Origin: CAIWHR01 sp963726765
Lineage (GTDB): Bacteria; Pseudomonadota; Gammaproteobacteria; Burkholderiales; Casimicrobiaceae
NCBI GenBank assembly: GCA_963726765.1
Contig: CAVSDH010000011.1
Span: forward strand, 682,001 to 746,000
Length of the DNA stretch: 64,000 bases
Direction of reading: 5' to 3'
Part shown: piece after piece, positions 49,070-59,009 of the stretch
How positions within the stretch are numbered: position 1 is the first letter of the stretch
Layout of the letters: each line of letters begins with the position of its first letter
The notes under the pieces: generated by a model
What the model was told of the DNA's origin: nothing
What the model saw: only the letters and a program-made list of their open reading frames with translations
Database searches by the model: none
Made by a program: the position numbers and the translations under genes

Positions 49070-52000
49070 ATGCAACTGCCCGAGATTTGCATCAAGCGGC
49101 CGGTGTTCGCGACCGTGCTGTCGCTCATCATCGTGCTGGTCGGCATCATCTCCTACAGCCGCCTGTCCGTCCGCGAGTACCCGCGGATCGACGAGCCGGT
49201 GGTCAGCGTCTCGGTCACCTACCGCGGCGCATCCGCCGAGGTCGTCGAGTCGCAGGTCACGAAGCCGCTGGAGGACTCGCTCGCCGGCATCGAGGGCGTC
49301 GAGGTGATGACGTCGCAGAGCCGGTCGGAGACGTCGCGGATCAACGTCCGCTTCACGCTGAAGCGCGATCCCGACTCCGCCGCCGCCGACGTCCGCGACA
49401 AGGTGGCGCGCGCGCGCGGCAAGCTGCCCGACACGATCGACGAGCCGATCATCGCCAAGGTCGAGGCCGATTCGTTCCCGGTCATCTACATCGCGGTCGA
49501 GGCGGGCTCGCTGTCGACGCTCGAGGCCTCCGACTACGTCAAGCGTTACGTCCAGCCGAGGCTCTCCGTGCTGCCGGGGGCGGCCGACGTGCGGATCTTC
49601 GGCGAGCGGCTGGTGTCGATGCGCGTCAACCTCGACCGGTCGCGGCTCGCGGGTTACAAGCTCACGGTGCAGGACGTCGAGGATGCGCTGCGCCGCCAGA
49701 ACGCCGAGATCCCCGCCGGGCGCATCGAGTCGCAGTCGCGCGAGTTCACCGTCGTCGCCGAGACGGACCTCAGAACGCCCGAGCAGTTCAACAACCTGAT
49801 CGTGGCCAATGTCGGCGGGTACCCGGTCCGCCTGCGCGATGTCGGAATCGCCGAGATCGGCCCGGTGGACGAGCGGGTCATCTCGCGCTTCAACGGCAAG
49901 CCGTCGCTCAACATCGGCGTGATCAAGCAGGCCGTCGCGAACCCGCTCGAGCTTTCGCAGGCGGTGCGCGCGGAAGTCGTCAGGATGAACGAGAACATGC
50001 CGCCGGGAATGAAGCTCGTCGTCGCGTACGACACGTCGGTGTTCATCGACCGTTCGATCAGATCGGTGTTCGAGGCGATCGGCGAGGCGATCCTGCTGGT
50101 GGCGCTGGTCATCTTCTTCTTCCTGCGCAGCGTGCGCGCGTCGTTCATCCCGATCGTCACCATTCCGGTCGCGCTGATCGGCGCGTTCGGTCTCATGTAC
50201 GCGTTCAACTTCACCATCAACACGCTGACGCTGCTTTCCATGGTGCTGGCGATCGGCCTCGTCGTCGACGACGCGATCGTCATGCTGGAGAACATCTTCC
50301 GGCACATCGAGGAGGGCATCCCGCCCCGGCGGGCCGCCATCGAGGGATCGAGGGAGATCGGCTTCGCGATCGTCGCGATGACGCTGACGCTCGCGTCGGT
50401 GTTTGCGCCGCTGGCGTTCGCGACGGGCCGCACGGGCCGGCTGTTCATCGAGTTCGCGCTGACGCTTGCCGGCGCGGTGATCGTTTCGGGCTTCGTCGCG
50501 CTGACGCTGTCGCCGATGATGTGCTCCTTGCTGCTGCGCCACCAGGAGCGGCATTCCTGGATCTACAATGCGATCGAGCGCGGACTGACCGCGTTGACGC
50601 AGGGCTACCGACGCGTGCTCACAGCCTCGCTGCACAATCGGTGGGTGATCGTCGTGCTGTGGGCGATCGTCGCCGGGTTGGGCGCGATGTTCTTCCGCTC
50701 CTCAAGTCCGAGCTCACGCCGATCGAGGATCGCGGGGTCGTGTTCGGGCTCGTGACCGCGCCGCAGGGCTCGACACCGCAGTACACCGCCGACCAGATCA
50801 GGCCGATCGAGCGTTTCTACCAGGACATTCCGGAGGCGGCTGCGTATACGACGATCTCGGGGTTCCCGACGGTCGTCGACGGCAACGCCGTGCTGCGGCT
50901 GAAGCCCTGGGAGGAACGCAAGAAGAGACAGCAGCAGATCACCGATGAACTGCGGCCGAAGATGGCGACCATTCCCGGCGCGATCGCCTTTCCGATCAAT
51001 CCGCCGTCGCTCGGGCAGTCGTTCCGGTCGACGCCGGTCGAGTACGTGGTCATGTCGCAGGTCCCGTATCCCGAGCTGCAGCGCGTCGTCGACCGCTTCC
51101 TCGACGAGGCGCGCAAGTACCCGGGCGTGCAGAACCTGCAGACGGACCTGCGCCTCAATACGCCGGAGGTGCGGGTCACCATCAACCGCGACAAGCTGTC
51201 CGACATCGGCGTCGGCGTCGACACGGTCGGGCGCACGCTGGAGACGATGCTGGGCGGCCGCCAGGTCACGCGCTTCAAGAAGGACGGCGAGCAATACGAC
51301 GTGATCGTGCAGGTGGCGCCGCTCGACCGCTCGACGCCGGCCGACATCCGCGACACCTACGTCCGCGCCCGCGACGGCGGCATGGTTCAGCTCTCCAACC
51401 TGGTCGAGGTGCGCGAGGGCGTGGCGCCGCAATCGCTCAATCACTTCAACCGGCTGCGGGCGGTCAAGGTGACGGCGACGCTTGCGCCCGGGCTACGCGA
51501 TCGGCGAGGCGCTGCAGGCCATGAACGAGGCGGCGAAGCGCGCGCTTCCGAGCACCGCGCAGACCGATCTCGACGGGCAGTCGCGGGAGTTTCGCTCGTC
51601 GGGCGGCGAGATCTACTTCACGTTCGTGCTGGCGCTGATGTTCATCTACCTCGTGCTTTCCGCGCAGTTCGAGAGCTTCCGGCATCCGTTCGTCATCATG
51701 CTGAGCGTGCCGCTGTCGATGACCGGAGCGCTCTTCACGCTCTGGCTCACCGGCGGAACGCTCAACATCTACAGCCAGGTGGGGCTCGTGACACTGGTCG
51801 GGCTCATCACCAAGCACGGGATCCTGATCGTCGAATTTTCGAACCAGCTGCGGGCAAAGGGCGAAGCGCTGTTCGACGCGGTCGTCGACGCCGCGACGCT
51901 TCGGTTGCGGCCGATCCTGATGACCACCGGCGCCATGGTGCTGGGCGCCCTCCCGCTGGCGCTGGCGACCGGCGCGGGCGGCGAGTCGCGAACGCAGATC

Positions 52001-52150
52001 GGCTGGGTCATCGTCGGCGGGATGACGTTCGGGACGTTCCTCACGCTGTTCGTCGTCCCGACGGCCTATACGTTGCTTGCCGGGAAGCCCCGCGCGGAGG
52101 CCGGCGCGCCGACGGCCGTCCCGATTCCGCAGCCCGGGCACGCTGACTGA
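49070..52150 (+). CDS. RND efflux pump inner-membrane transporter, two frame breaks
   Basis: The pump of about 1,027 residues belongs to the AcrB/MexW group that exports drugs using the proton gradient. It opens with EICIKRPVFATVLSLIIVLVG, has YPRIDEPVVSVSVTY, GVEVMTSQSRSETS and the proton-relay aspartates in GLVVDDAIVMLENI (helix four, near residue 400). The end has SAQFESFRHPFVIMLSVPLS and GLITKHGILIVEF. One base (C) is missing at about 50698 (FFR then LLKSELTP). One extra G is present at about 51490 (ATLAPG then YAIGEAL). The two changes compensate, leaving the last third in the original frame, which suggests sequence error. Confidence 0.88.
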
Positions 52151-52272
52151 CGGCCGCGCCCCGCACGAACGCAAATCGCCGGCGGAACGTGGCGCCGCGC
52201 CTGATTTGCAATAGAATCCACACTGACAATAGGCTGTCTGCTCGCATCGGCTCGTTTTCGAGGAGGAGTCCC

Positions 52273-53604
52273 ATGACGTCCCGCACCAGCATCACCCGAA
52301 TTGCGTCCGCGTTGGCGGTTGCCGCGCTTCCGCTGCTCTTTTCCGCCAACGCGTTCGCGGTGACCGAAATCCAGTGGTGGCACTCGATGGGCGGTGCGCT
52401 GGGCGAGAAGCTCAACGCCCTCGCGACCAAGTTCAACGCGAGTCAGAGCGACTACAAGGTGGTGCCGGTGTTCAAGGGCAGCTACCCGGAATCGATGACT
52501 GCGACGATCGCGGCGTACCGCGCGGGCAATGCGCCGCACCTGGTGCAGATCTTCGAGGTCGGCACCGCGACGATGATGGCGGCCAAGGGGGCGATCGTCC
52601 CGGTCTCCAAGGTGATGGCCGACGCGAAGGAGCCGTTCAATCCCAAGGCCTACCTCCCGGCGATTGCCGGCTACTACACCGACAGCAAGGGCAACATGCT
52701 GTCGTTTCCGTTCAACAGCTCGACGGTCGTCATGTACATCAACCGGGACGCCTTCAAGAAGGCGGGCCTCGATCCGGACCAGGTGCCCAAGACGTGGAAA
52801 GAGCTGAATGCGGCCGTGCTGCAACTCAAGGTGCGGGGTCAGGACTGCGTCTACACGTCCGGCTGGCCCGCCTGGATGCACATCGAGAATTTCAGCGCCT
52901 GGCACAACGTCCCGATCGGCACCCAGGAGAACGGGATGACCGGGATGGACACGGTGTTCACGTTCAATACGCCGCTGCACGTGCGGCACGTGACGATGCT
53001 GGGCGACATGGCCAAGAAGGGCCTGTTCACCTATGCGGGGCGCACCAATCAGGCGGAAGCCAAGTTCGCCAGCGGCGAGTGCGCGATATTGACGTCGAGC
53101 ACGGGCGCGCAGGCGAACTTCCGGCAAAACGCCAAGTTCGACTGGTCGGTGAATTTCATGCCCTATCACGACGACGTGAAGGGTGCGCCGCAGAACTCGA
53201 TCATCGGCGGCGCGTCGGTGTGGGTGATGGGGGGCAAGAAGCCCGACGAATACAAGGGTGTGGCCAAGTTCTTCGCGTTCCTCTCGCAGCCCGAGATCCA
53301 GATGGAATGGCACACGGGCACGGGCTACGTTCCGATCACCATGGCTGCCTACGAGATGACGCGCAAGTCGGGCTTCTACGACAAGAACCCGGGCGCGGAC
53401 GTCGCCGTGAAGCAGCTCACCAACAAGCCGCCCACCGCGAACTCCAAGGGCCTGCGCTTCGGCAACTACGTGCAGGGGCGCGAGGTGATCGAGGAGGAGA
53501 TGGAAGCGGTGTTCGCCGGAAAGAAGGATGCCAAGACCGCGCTCGACGATGCGGTGAAGCGCGGCAACGAAATCCTGCGCAAGTTCGAGGCGGCCAACAA
53601 GTAG
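52273..53604 (+). CDS. ugpB: sn-Glycerol-3-phosphate ABC transporter binding protein UgpB
   Basis: The 443-residue periplasmic protein has a signal peptide (cleavage near SANAFA, residue 29) and the UgpB pattern: TEIQWWHSMGGALGEKLNALA, FKGSYPESMTATIAAYRAGNAPH, FPFNSSTVVMYINRDAF, and the late VPITMAAYEM. It binds glycerol-3-phosphate or glycerophosphodiesters. It starts after GGAGGAG, 61 bases past a possible TAGAAT -10 (52212-52217). A hairpin terminator separates it from ugpA. Confidence 0.95.
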   Translation: MTSRTSITRIASALAVAALPLLFSANAFAVTEIQWWHSMGGALGEKLNALATKFNASQSDYKVVPVFKGSYPESMTATIAAYRAGNAPHLVQIFEVGTATMMAAKGAIVPVSKVMADAKEPFNPKAYLPAIAGYYTDSKGNMLSFPFNSSTVVMYINRDAFKKAGLDPDQVPKTWKELNAAVLQLKVRGQDCVYTSGWPAWMHIENFSAWHNVPIGTQENGMTGMDTVFTFNTPLHVRHVTMLGDMAKKGLFTYAGRTNQAEAKFASGECAILTSSTGAQANFRQNAKFDWSVNFMPYHDDVKGAPQNSIIGGASVWVMGGKKPDEYKGVAKFFAFLSQPEIQMEWHTGTGYVPITMAAYEMTRKSGFYDKNPGADVAVKQLTNKPPTANSKGLRFGNYVQGREVIEEEMEAVFAGKKDAKTALDDAVKRGNEILRKFEAANK

Positions 53605-53614
53605 AGATGGCAGG

Positions 53615-53645
53615 GGGGCTGCGGCCGACACCCGCAGCCCCTTTT
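53615..53645 (+). terminator. Intra-operon terminator between ugpB and ugpA
   Basis: GGGGCTGCGG (53615-53624) and CCGCAGCCCC (53632-53641) form a perfect ten-base stem with a seven-base loop, followed by TTTT. It lies 11 bases past the ugpB stop and 18 before the ugpA start. Partial read-through would give more binding protein than permease. Confidence 0.8.
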
Positions 53646-53662
53646 CGAAATTCCGCCGCGGT

Positions 53663-54544
53663 ATGGAAAAGCGCGTCGTATTCCGCTCGGCGTGGTTGCC
53701 GTACGCCCTGCTCGCGCCGCAGATCGCGATCACGATCGTCTTCTTCTTCTGGCCGGCCGCGCAGGCGGTCTGGTTCTCGTTTCTGCTCCAGGACGCGTTC
53801 GGCCTCAAGACCGAGTTCGTCGAACTGCAGAATTACGTGCAGCTGTTCGGCGACAGCCATTATCTCGACTCGTTCAGGGTGACGGCGGTGTTCAGCGTCC
53901 TCGTCGCCACGTTCGGCATCGGCATTTCATTGGTGCTCGCTGTCATGGCCGACCGCGTCGCGAAGGGTGCGCTGGCCTACAAGACGCTGCTGATCTGGCC
54001 GTATGCGGTGGCAGCCGCGGTCGCCGGCGTGCTGTGGGCGTTTCTGTTCGCGCCCTCGATCGGGATCCTGACGTTCATGCTGAAGCGCATGGGCATCGAC
54101 TGGAACTGGATCATCCAGGGCGACCAGGCGATGCTGCTGGTCGTGATCGCGTCGGTCTGGAAGCAGATCAGCTACAACTTCCTGTTCTTCCTCGCCGGGC
54201 TGCAGTCGATCCCCAAGTCGCTGATAGAGGCCGCGGCCATCGACGGCGCGGGTCCGGCACGGCGTTTCTGGACCATCGTCTTTCCGCTCCTTTCTCCCAC
54301 CACGTTCTTCCTGCTGGTGGCGAATACCGTGTATGCGTTCTTCGACACGTTCGGCGTCATCGACGCGACGACCCAGGGCGGCCCGGCCGGCGCCACGCAG
54401 ATCCTGGTCTACAAGGTGTACTACGACGGCGTGAAGGCGGCCGATCTGGGGGGGTCGTCGGCGCAGTCGGTGGTGCTGATGGCGATCGTGATCACGTTGA
54501 CCGTCATCCAGTTTCGCTTCATCGAAAAGAAGGTCCAGTACTGA
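53663..54544 (+). CDS. ugpA: sn-Glycerol-3-phosphate ABC transporter permease UgpA
   Basis: The 293-residue protein has six membrane helices and the ATPase-contact EAA loop (EAAAIDGAGPARRFWTIVFP, near 205-225). It begins SAWLPYALLAPQIAITIVFFFWPA as UgpA does. With UgpE it forms the channel of the importer. Order and spacing fit ugpBAECQ. Confidence 0.94.
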   Translation: MEKRVVFRSAWLPYALLAPQIAITIVFFFWPAAQAVWFSFLLQDAFGLKTEFVELQNYVQLFGDSHYLDSFRVTAVFSVLVATFGIGISLVLAVMADRVAKGALAYKTLLIWPYAVAAAVAGVLWAFLFAPSIGILTFMLKRMGIDWNWIIQGDQAMLLVVIASVWKQISYNFLFFLAGLQSIPKSLIEAAAIDGAGPARRFWTIVFPLLSPTTFFLLVANTVYAFFDTFGVIDATTQGGPAGATQILVYKVYYDGVKAADLGGSSAQSVVLMAIVITLTVIQFRFIEKKVQY

Positions 54545-54553
54545 CTGCCTCCC

Positions 54554-55402
54554 ATGGTAGAGAACCGGCGCTGGCTCACGTTCTTTTCGCATGCCGTGCT
54601 GATCGCGGGCATCGTGGTCGTGGCGTTTCCGCTCTACGTGACGTTCGTCGCCTCCACTCTCACGCTCGACCAGATCCTCTCCGTGCCGATGCCGCTGCTT
54701 CCGGGCGACCAGCTGCTCACGAATTATTCGCAAGTCCTCGCCGCCGGGTCCACGAAGGGGTCCGGCGCGGCGGTGTCGACGATGCTCACGAACAGCCTGA
54801 TCATGGCGCTCGCGATCGCGATCGGCAAGATCGCGATCTCCATCATCGCGTCGTTCGCGATCGTCTACTTCCGCTTTCCGCTGCGCAACTTCTTCTTCTG
54901 GATGATCTTCGTCACGCTGATGCTGCCCGTGGAAGTGCGCATCATTCCGACGTTCAAGGTGGCCGCTGACCTCGGGCTGCTCAATTCCTACGCCGGCCTC
55001 ACGCTGCCGCTGATCGCCTCGGCGACCGCCACGTTCCTGTTCCGCCAGTTCTTCATGACGGTGCCCGACGAGCTGGCCGAGGCCGCACGCATCGATGGCG
55101 CCGGCCCGATGCGCTTCTTTGTCGATGTGCTCCTGCCGCTGTCGAAGACGAGCATCGCGGCGCTGTTCGTGATCCAGTTCATCTACGGCTGGAACCAGTA
55201 CCTCTGGCCGCTGCTCGTCACGACCGAGGAGTCGATGTACACGACGGTGATCGGCATCCGGCGGATGATCGTGGGTGGCGACGCCGCGAACGAATGGCAC
55301 CTGATCATGGCGACCGCCATGCTGGCGCTCCTTCCGCCCGCGGTCGTCGTCATGCTGATGCAGAAGTGGTTCGTCAAGGGCCTCGTCGAAACGGAGAAAT
55401 AG
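54554..55402 (+). CDS. ugpE: sn-Glycerol-3-phosphate ABC transporter permease UgpE
   Basis: The 282-residue protein has six helices, the EAA loop EAARIDGAGPMRFFVDVLLP and typical UgpE segments such as LMLPVEVRIIPTFKVAADLG and FIYGWNQYLWPLL. It begins nine bases after ugpA and ends three before ugpC. Confidence 0.94.
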   Translation: MVENRRWLTFFSHAVLIAGIVVVAFPLYVTFVASTLTLDQILSVPMPLLPGDQLLTNYSQVLAAGSTKGSGAAVSTMLTNSLIMALAIAIGKIAISIIASFAIVYFRFPLRNFFFWMIFVTLMLPVEVRIIPTFKVAADLGLLNSYAGLTLPLIASATATFLFRQFFMTVPDELAEAARIDGAGPMRFFVDVLLPLSKTSIAALFVIQFIYGWNQYLWPLLVTTEESMYTTVIGIRRMIVGGDAANEWHLIMATAMLALLPPAVVVMLMQKWFVKGLVETEK

Positions 55403-55405
55403 AAG

Positions 55406-56470
55406 ATGGCAGGCGTTTCTTTCCGCGATGTCAGGAAGAAATACGGCGATCTCGACGTCATTCACGGCGTCACGACGGACGTCGCGGACGGCGAGTTCAT
55501 CGTGATCGTCGGTCCGTCGGGATGCGGAAAGTCGACGCTCCTGCGAATGGTTGCCGGCCTCGAGGTCGTGACATCGGGGGAGATCGTGATTGGGGACCGG
55601 GTGGTCAACGACCTGGAGCCCAAGGACCGCGACATCGCGATGGTGTTCCAGAATTACGCGCTCTATCCGCACATGACCGTGTACGAGAACATGGCGTATG
55701 GCCTCAAGATCCGCGGCATGTCCAGAAGCGAGATCGAGGAGCGGGTGCAGCGCGCTGCCGGCATCCTCGAGCTCGAGCCGCTACTCGCTCGACGGCCGCG
55801 GCAACTCTCCGGCGGCCAGCGGCAGCGCGTCGCGATGGGGCGCGCGATCGTGCGCGAACCGGCCGTGTTCCTGTTCGACGAGCCGCTTTCCAACCTCGAC
55901 GCGAAGCTGCGCGTCCAGATGCGCTTCGAGATCCAGAAGCTGCACCGGCGGCTGAAAACCACGAGCCTCTACGTCACGCACGATCAGGTCGAGGCCATGA
56001 CGCTGGCGCAGCGGATGATCGTGATGAACGCCGGTCGCGCCGAGCAGATCGGGACGCCGATGGATGTCTACCAGGACCCGGCGACGCGGTATGTCGCCGG
56101 CTTCATCGGCTCGCCGTCGATGAATTTTCTGGCCGGTCGGTCGGAGGGTGGCGGCGGAATCGCGCTGGACCACGGAGGCGCAGTCCGGCATGCCGCGGGA
56201 ACCGCCGAGCCCGGTCGGCCCGTCGCCGTCGGCATCCGCCCGGAGCATCTCGCGACGTCGGAGCCCGAGCGGGCGCTGTTCTCGGGAGCCGTGGAGATGG
56301 TCGAACCGCTGGGTGCCGACACGCTCGTTCATCTTTCGCACGGCAAGGACCTTCTGACGGCGCGGCTCCCGCACGGGACGAATCCCGGCATCGGATCCAC
56401 ATTGCATCTGACCGCCGACCCCGCCCACGTCTATCTTTTCGATGGCGAGTCCGGCGCGAGGATCCGCTGA
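55406..56470 (+). CDS. ugpC: sn-Glycerol-3-phosphate ABC transporter ATPase UgpC
   Basis: The 354-residue ATPase has Walker A GPSGCGKST (about 37-45), the Q-loop in MVFQNYALYPHMTV, signature LSGGQRQRVAMGRA, Walker B VFLFDEPLSNLD and the H-loop TSLYVTHDQVEA. The carboxy-terminal regulatory MalK-like OB domains follow (about 240-354). It drives uptake by UgpA and UgpE. Confidence 0.94.
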   Translation: MAGVSFRDVRKKYGDLDVIHGVTTDVADGEFIVIVGPSGCGKSTLLRMVAGLEVVTSGEIVIGDRVVNDLEPKDRDIAMVFQNYALYPHMTVYENMAYGLKIRGMSRSEIEERVQRAAGILELEPLLARRPRQLSGGQRQRVAMGRAIVREPAVFLFDEPLSNLDAKLRVQMRFEIQKLHRRLKTTSLYVTHDQVEAMTLAQRMIVMNAGRAEQIGTPMDVYQDPATRYVAGFIGSPSMNFLAGRSEGGGGIALDHGGAVRHAAGTAEPGRPVAVGIRPEHLATSEPERALFSGAVEMVEPLGADTLVHLSHGKDLLTARLPHGTNPGIGSTLHLTADPAHVYLFDGESGARIR

Positions 56471-56471
56471 C

Positions 56472-57251
56472 ATGGTCGCCGAACTCGCCAGAAACTGGCC
56501 GTACCCGCGTCTCGTCGCCCATCGCGGCGCGGGCAGGATCGCGCCCGAGAACACGCTGACCGCGATGCGGGTCGGCCACGCGCACGGCTACCGCATGGTC
56601 GAGTTCGACGTGAAGCTCGCGGCCGACAACGTGTCGTTCCTGTTGCACGACGCGACGCTCGAGCGGACGACGAGCGGCCGCGGCCGCGCCGATGCGCTGC
56701 TCTGGCGCGAGCTGTCGAGGCTCGACGCCGGCGGCTGGCATTCGGCCAAGTTCGCGGGGGAACCATTGCCCACGCTCGCCTCGATTGCCAGGTGGGCGCG
56801 CGCGCACGGCGTTGCCTGCAACGTCGAGATCAAGCCGACGCCCGGTCGCGAAAGGGAAACGGGCGCGGCCGTGGCGCTCGACGCGACCACGCTCTGGCGC
56901 GACTCCGAATTGCCGCCGCTGCTGTCGTCGTTTTCGGAAGCGGCACTGGAGGCGGCGCGCGACGCCGCGCCGGCGCTGCCGCGCGCGCTGTTGCTCGATG
57001 CGTTGCCCGCCGACTGGAAGGCGCGGCTCGCGCGCCTCGACTGCGTCGCGCTCGTCGTGGACCACGAATTGCTCAAGCCCGCATTGATCGGGGAGGCGCG
57101 GGCCGCGGGCTACCGCGTCCTCTGCTATACGCCCAACGCCATCGAGCGCATCGGCGAGCTCGCGGCTTGGGGTGTGGACGGCCTCATCACCGACGCCGTC
57201 GACCAGATTCCCGCCGACTCGCTGCCGCCCGCACCGCCGCTGCCGGGTTGA
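56472..57251 (+). CDS. ugpQ: Glycerophosphodiester phosphodiesterase UgpQ
   Basis: The 259-residue cytoplasmic enzyme cleaves glycerophosphodiesters to glycerol-3-phosphate and an alcohol. The catalytic motifs are VAHRGAGRIAPENT, VEFDVKLAADN, LLHDATLERTT and NVEIKPTPG. It follows ugpC by one base, as the last gene of ugpBAECQ, and abuts the stop of the converging MFS gene. Confidence 0.94.
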   Translation: MVAELARNWPYPRLVAHRGAGRIAPENTLTAMRVGHAHGYRMVEFDVKLAADNVSFLLHDATLERTTSGRGRADALLWRELSRLDAGGWHSAKFAGEPLPTLASIARWARAHGVACNVEIKPTPGRERETGAAVALDATTLWRDSELPPLLSSFSEAALEAARDAAPALPRALLLDALPADWKARLARLDCVALVVDHELLKPALIGEARAAGYRVLCYTPNAIERIGELAAWGVDGLITDAVDQIPADSLPPAPPLPG

Positions 57252-58472
57252 TCACGCTGCGGCCGCCGCGGGCCGCCGGATCTCGCGCTCGTCGATCGGC
57301 AGATTGATGAGCGCCGCCGCGATGCCGAGCGCGATCGCGATCCACCATACGATGTCGTAGCTGCCGGTCGTGTCGTAGAGCCGGCCACCCAGCCAGGCCC
57401 CGAGGAAGCTTCCGATCTGGTGACCGAAGAACGTCACGCCCGTCAGCATCGCGAGGTACCGCACGCCGAAGATGTTGGCGACGATGTTGTTGGTCGCCGG
57501 TACCGTCGACAGCCACAGCAGTCCCAGCGCGATCGAGAACGCATAGACGGAGAAGGCCGAGATCGGCAGCCATACGAACAGCGCGATCACGATGCTGCGG
57601 CAGAGGTAGATCGTCGACAGGATGTAGCGCTTCGGCATCCGCGCGCCGAGCCAGCCGGCGCCAAACGTGCCGACGATGTTGAACAGGCCGATCAGCATCA
57701 GCGCCGTAACGGCGATGTGCGGCGGAAGTCCCTTGTCCGCGAGGTACGCGGGAAGGTGGACGGCGATGAACACGACGTGGAAGCCGCAGACGAAAAACCC
57801 CGCCGTCAGCAGCAGGTACCCCTTGTGCCCGAGCGCTTCGCGCACCGCTTCGCCGGCCGATTGCTGGAACAGGTGTGTCGCGGTCGAGCGCTTCTCGACC
57901 AGCGCCAGCGCCAGCGGCCCCATCAGCGCGGCGAGACCGCCCAGTGCGAGCAATGCGCCATACCATCCGAGCTGTGAAATGAACACCTGTGTCAGCGGCA
58001 GCAGTGCGAACTGGCCGAACGAACCCGCCGCGGCCGAGATACCGAGCGCCATGCTGCGCTTTTCGGGTGGGTAGGCACGACCCAGGACGCCCGACATCAC
58101 GCTGAACGTGAGCCCGGACAGTCCGGTTCCGATGAGGACGCCGCACGAGAGCACCAGCTCCAGTGGTGTTGTCGCGTACGCCATCGTGACGAGGCCCAGC
58201 ACGTACAGCGCGGTTCCCGCGAGCACGATCTTTGCGGTGCCGAAGCGATCGGCCAGCATGCCGGAGACGGGCTGCGTCAGTCCCCACACCAGGTTTTGTA
58301 CCGCCATCGCGAGCGCAAATGTCTCGCGGCCCCAGTGCAGGTCCGCGCTCATCGGCTGCAGAAAGAGACCAAAGCCATGGCGCACACCCATCGCAATGCT
58401 GAGCACAATTCCGCCGCAGACGAGGACCATCGTCGGTGAGCGCCAATCGGCGCGAGAGGATGAGGTCGGCAT
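57252..58472 (-). CDS. MFS transporter
   Basis: The 406-residue protein has twelve helices of the oxalate/formate or monocarboxylate-like MFS group: GVRHGFGLFLQPMSADLHWGR near the start in two stretches, the loop MLADRFGTAKIVLAG after helix two and RAYPPEKRSMALGISAAAGSFGQ in the first half. ATG 58472 is used because it follows AGGGAG. It starts 23 bases after the marR stop on the same strand, so it is probably co-transcribed with and controlled by the MarR protein. The substrate is unknown. Confidence 0.87.
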   Translation of the reverse strand: MPTSSSRADWRSPTMVLVCGGIVLSIAMGVRHGFGLFLQPMSADLHWGRETFALAMAVQNLVWGLTQPVSGMLADRFGTAKIVLAGTALYVLGLVTMAYATTPLELVLSCGVLIGTGLSGLTFSVMSGVLGRAYPPEKRSMALGISAAAGSFGQFALLPLTQVFISQLGWYGALLALGGLAALMGPLALALVEKRSTATHLFQQSAGEAVREALGHKGYLLLTAGFFVCGFHVVFIAVHLPAYLADKGLPPHIAVTALMLIGLFNIVGTFGAGWLGARMPKRYILSTIYLCRSIVIALFVWLPISAFSVYAFSIALGLLWLSTVPATNNIVANIFGVRYLAMLTGVTFFGHQIGSFLGAWLGGRLYDTTGSYDIVWWIAIALGIAAALINLPIDEREIRRPAAAAA

Positions 58473-58495
58473 GGAACTCCCTGGGTCGGAATGCG

Positions 58496-58945
58496 TCACC
58501 GGTCGAGGCCGCCCGGATCGGGGTGCAGCTGCTCCAGCTCACCGAGCGTCGAGACCAGCGTGTCGAGCTTGTCGGCGCCAAGCCGGCGGACGACCTGTTC
58601 CTGCGCGCGCTTCCAATACGGCTCCGCGGTGCGAATTGCCCGTTCGCCGGCGCGTGTCAGCGAGACCTCACGCGTGCGTGCATCGCGACCGGGAACGATG
58701 GCGACGAGTCGACGCTCCAGGAGAGGGTCCAGCGTGCGGGACAGCGCGGTGCGGTCGAGCAGAAGCGATTCGGCCAGCGCCGACATCCGCGACGTCCCCT
58801 CCCGGGCCAGCGCGCGGAGCAGCGAGAATTGGGTGACGCGCAACCCCGACGGCGCCATCAGGTCGTCGTAGAGCTGCGTCAGCGCGCGCGCGGCACGCCG
58901 CAGGCGGCCGCAGGCGCAGGGATTCGGGCTGGTAATCGAGGGCAT
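58496..58945 (-). CDS. MarR-family regulator
   Basis: The 149-residue regulator has the MarR winged helix: VTQFSLLRALAREGTSRMSALAESLLLDRTALSRTLDPL (in two stretches about 38-75), and the wing LERRLVAIVPGRDARTREVSLTRAG (about 76-100). A CxC-rich start (NPCACGRLRRA) might sense oxidants. It precedes the MFS gene, and its upstream region carries a strong palindrome, so it likely represses both genes until a ligand binds. Confidence 0.9.
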   Translation of the reverse strand: MPSITSPNPCACGRLRRAARALTQLYDDLMAPSGLRVTQFSLLRALAREGTSRMSALAESLLLDRTALSRTLDPLLERRLVAIVPGRDARTREVSLTRAGERAIRTAEPYWKRAQEQVVRRLGADKLDTLVSTLGELEQLHPDPGGLDR

Positions 58946-58963
58946 GAGGCGGAACTTCCCTTG

Positions 58964-59002
58964 AATATGCGTGCATATGCACAATTTGCGAGTATATGCA
59001 CC
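58964..59002 (-). promoter_or_regulatory. Palindromic operator of the marR-MFS operon
   Basis: ATATGCGTGCATAT (58965-58978) is an exact inverted repeat with a two-base spacer, overlapping the perfect 12-base palindrome GTGCATATGCAC (58971-58982). A related half-copy, GTATATGCAC, follows at 58992-59001. The sites begin about 20 bases before the marR start, where a MarR dimer would cover the promoter. Confidence 0.65.
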
Positions 59003-59009
59003 TTTTCGA

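Noticed and set aside
47768..50635. A long minus-strand open frame opposite the RND adaptor and pump
   Set aside because: Composition typical of an antisense shadow; the plus-strand genes are unmistakable.
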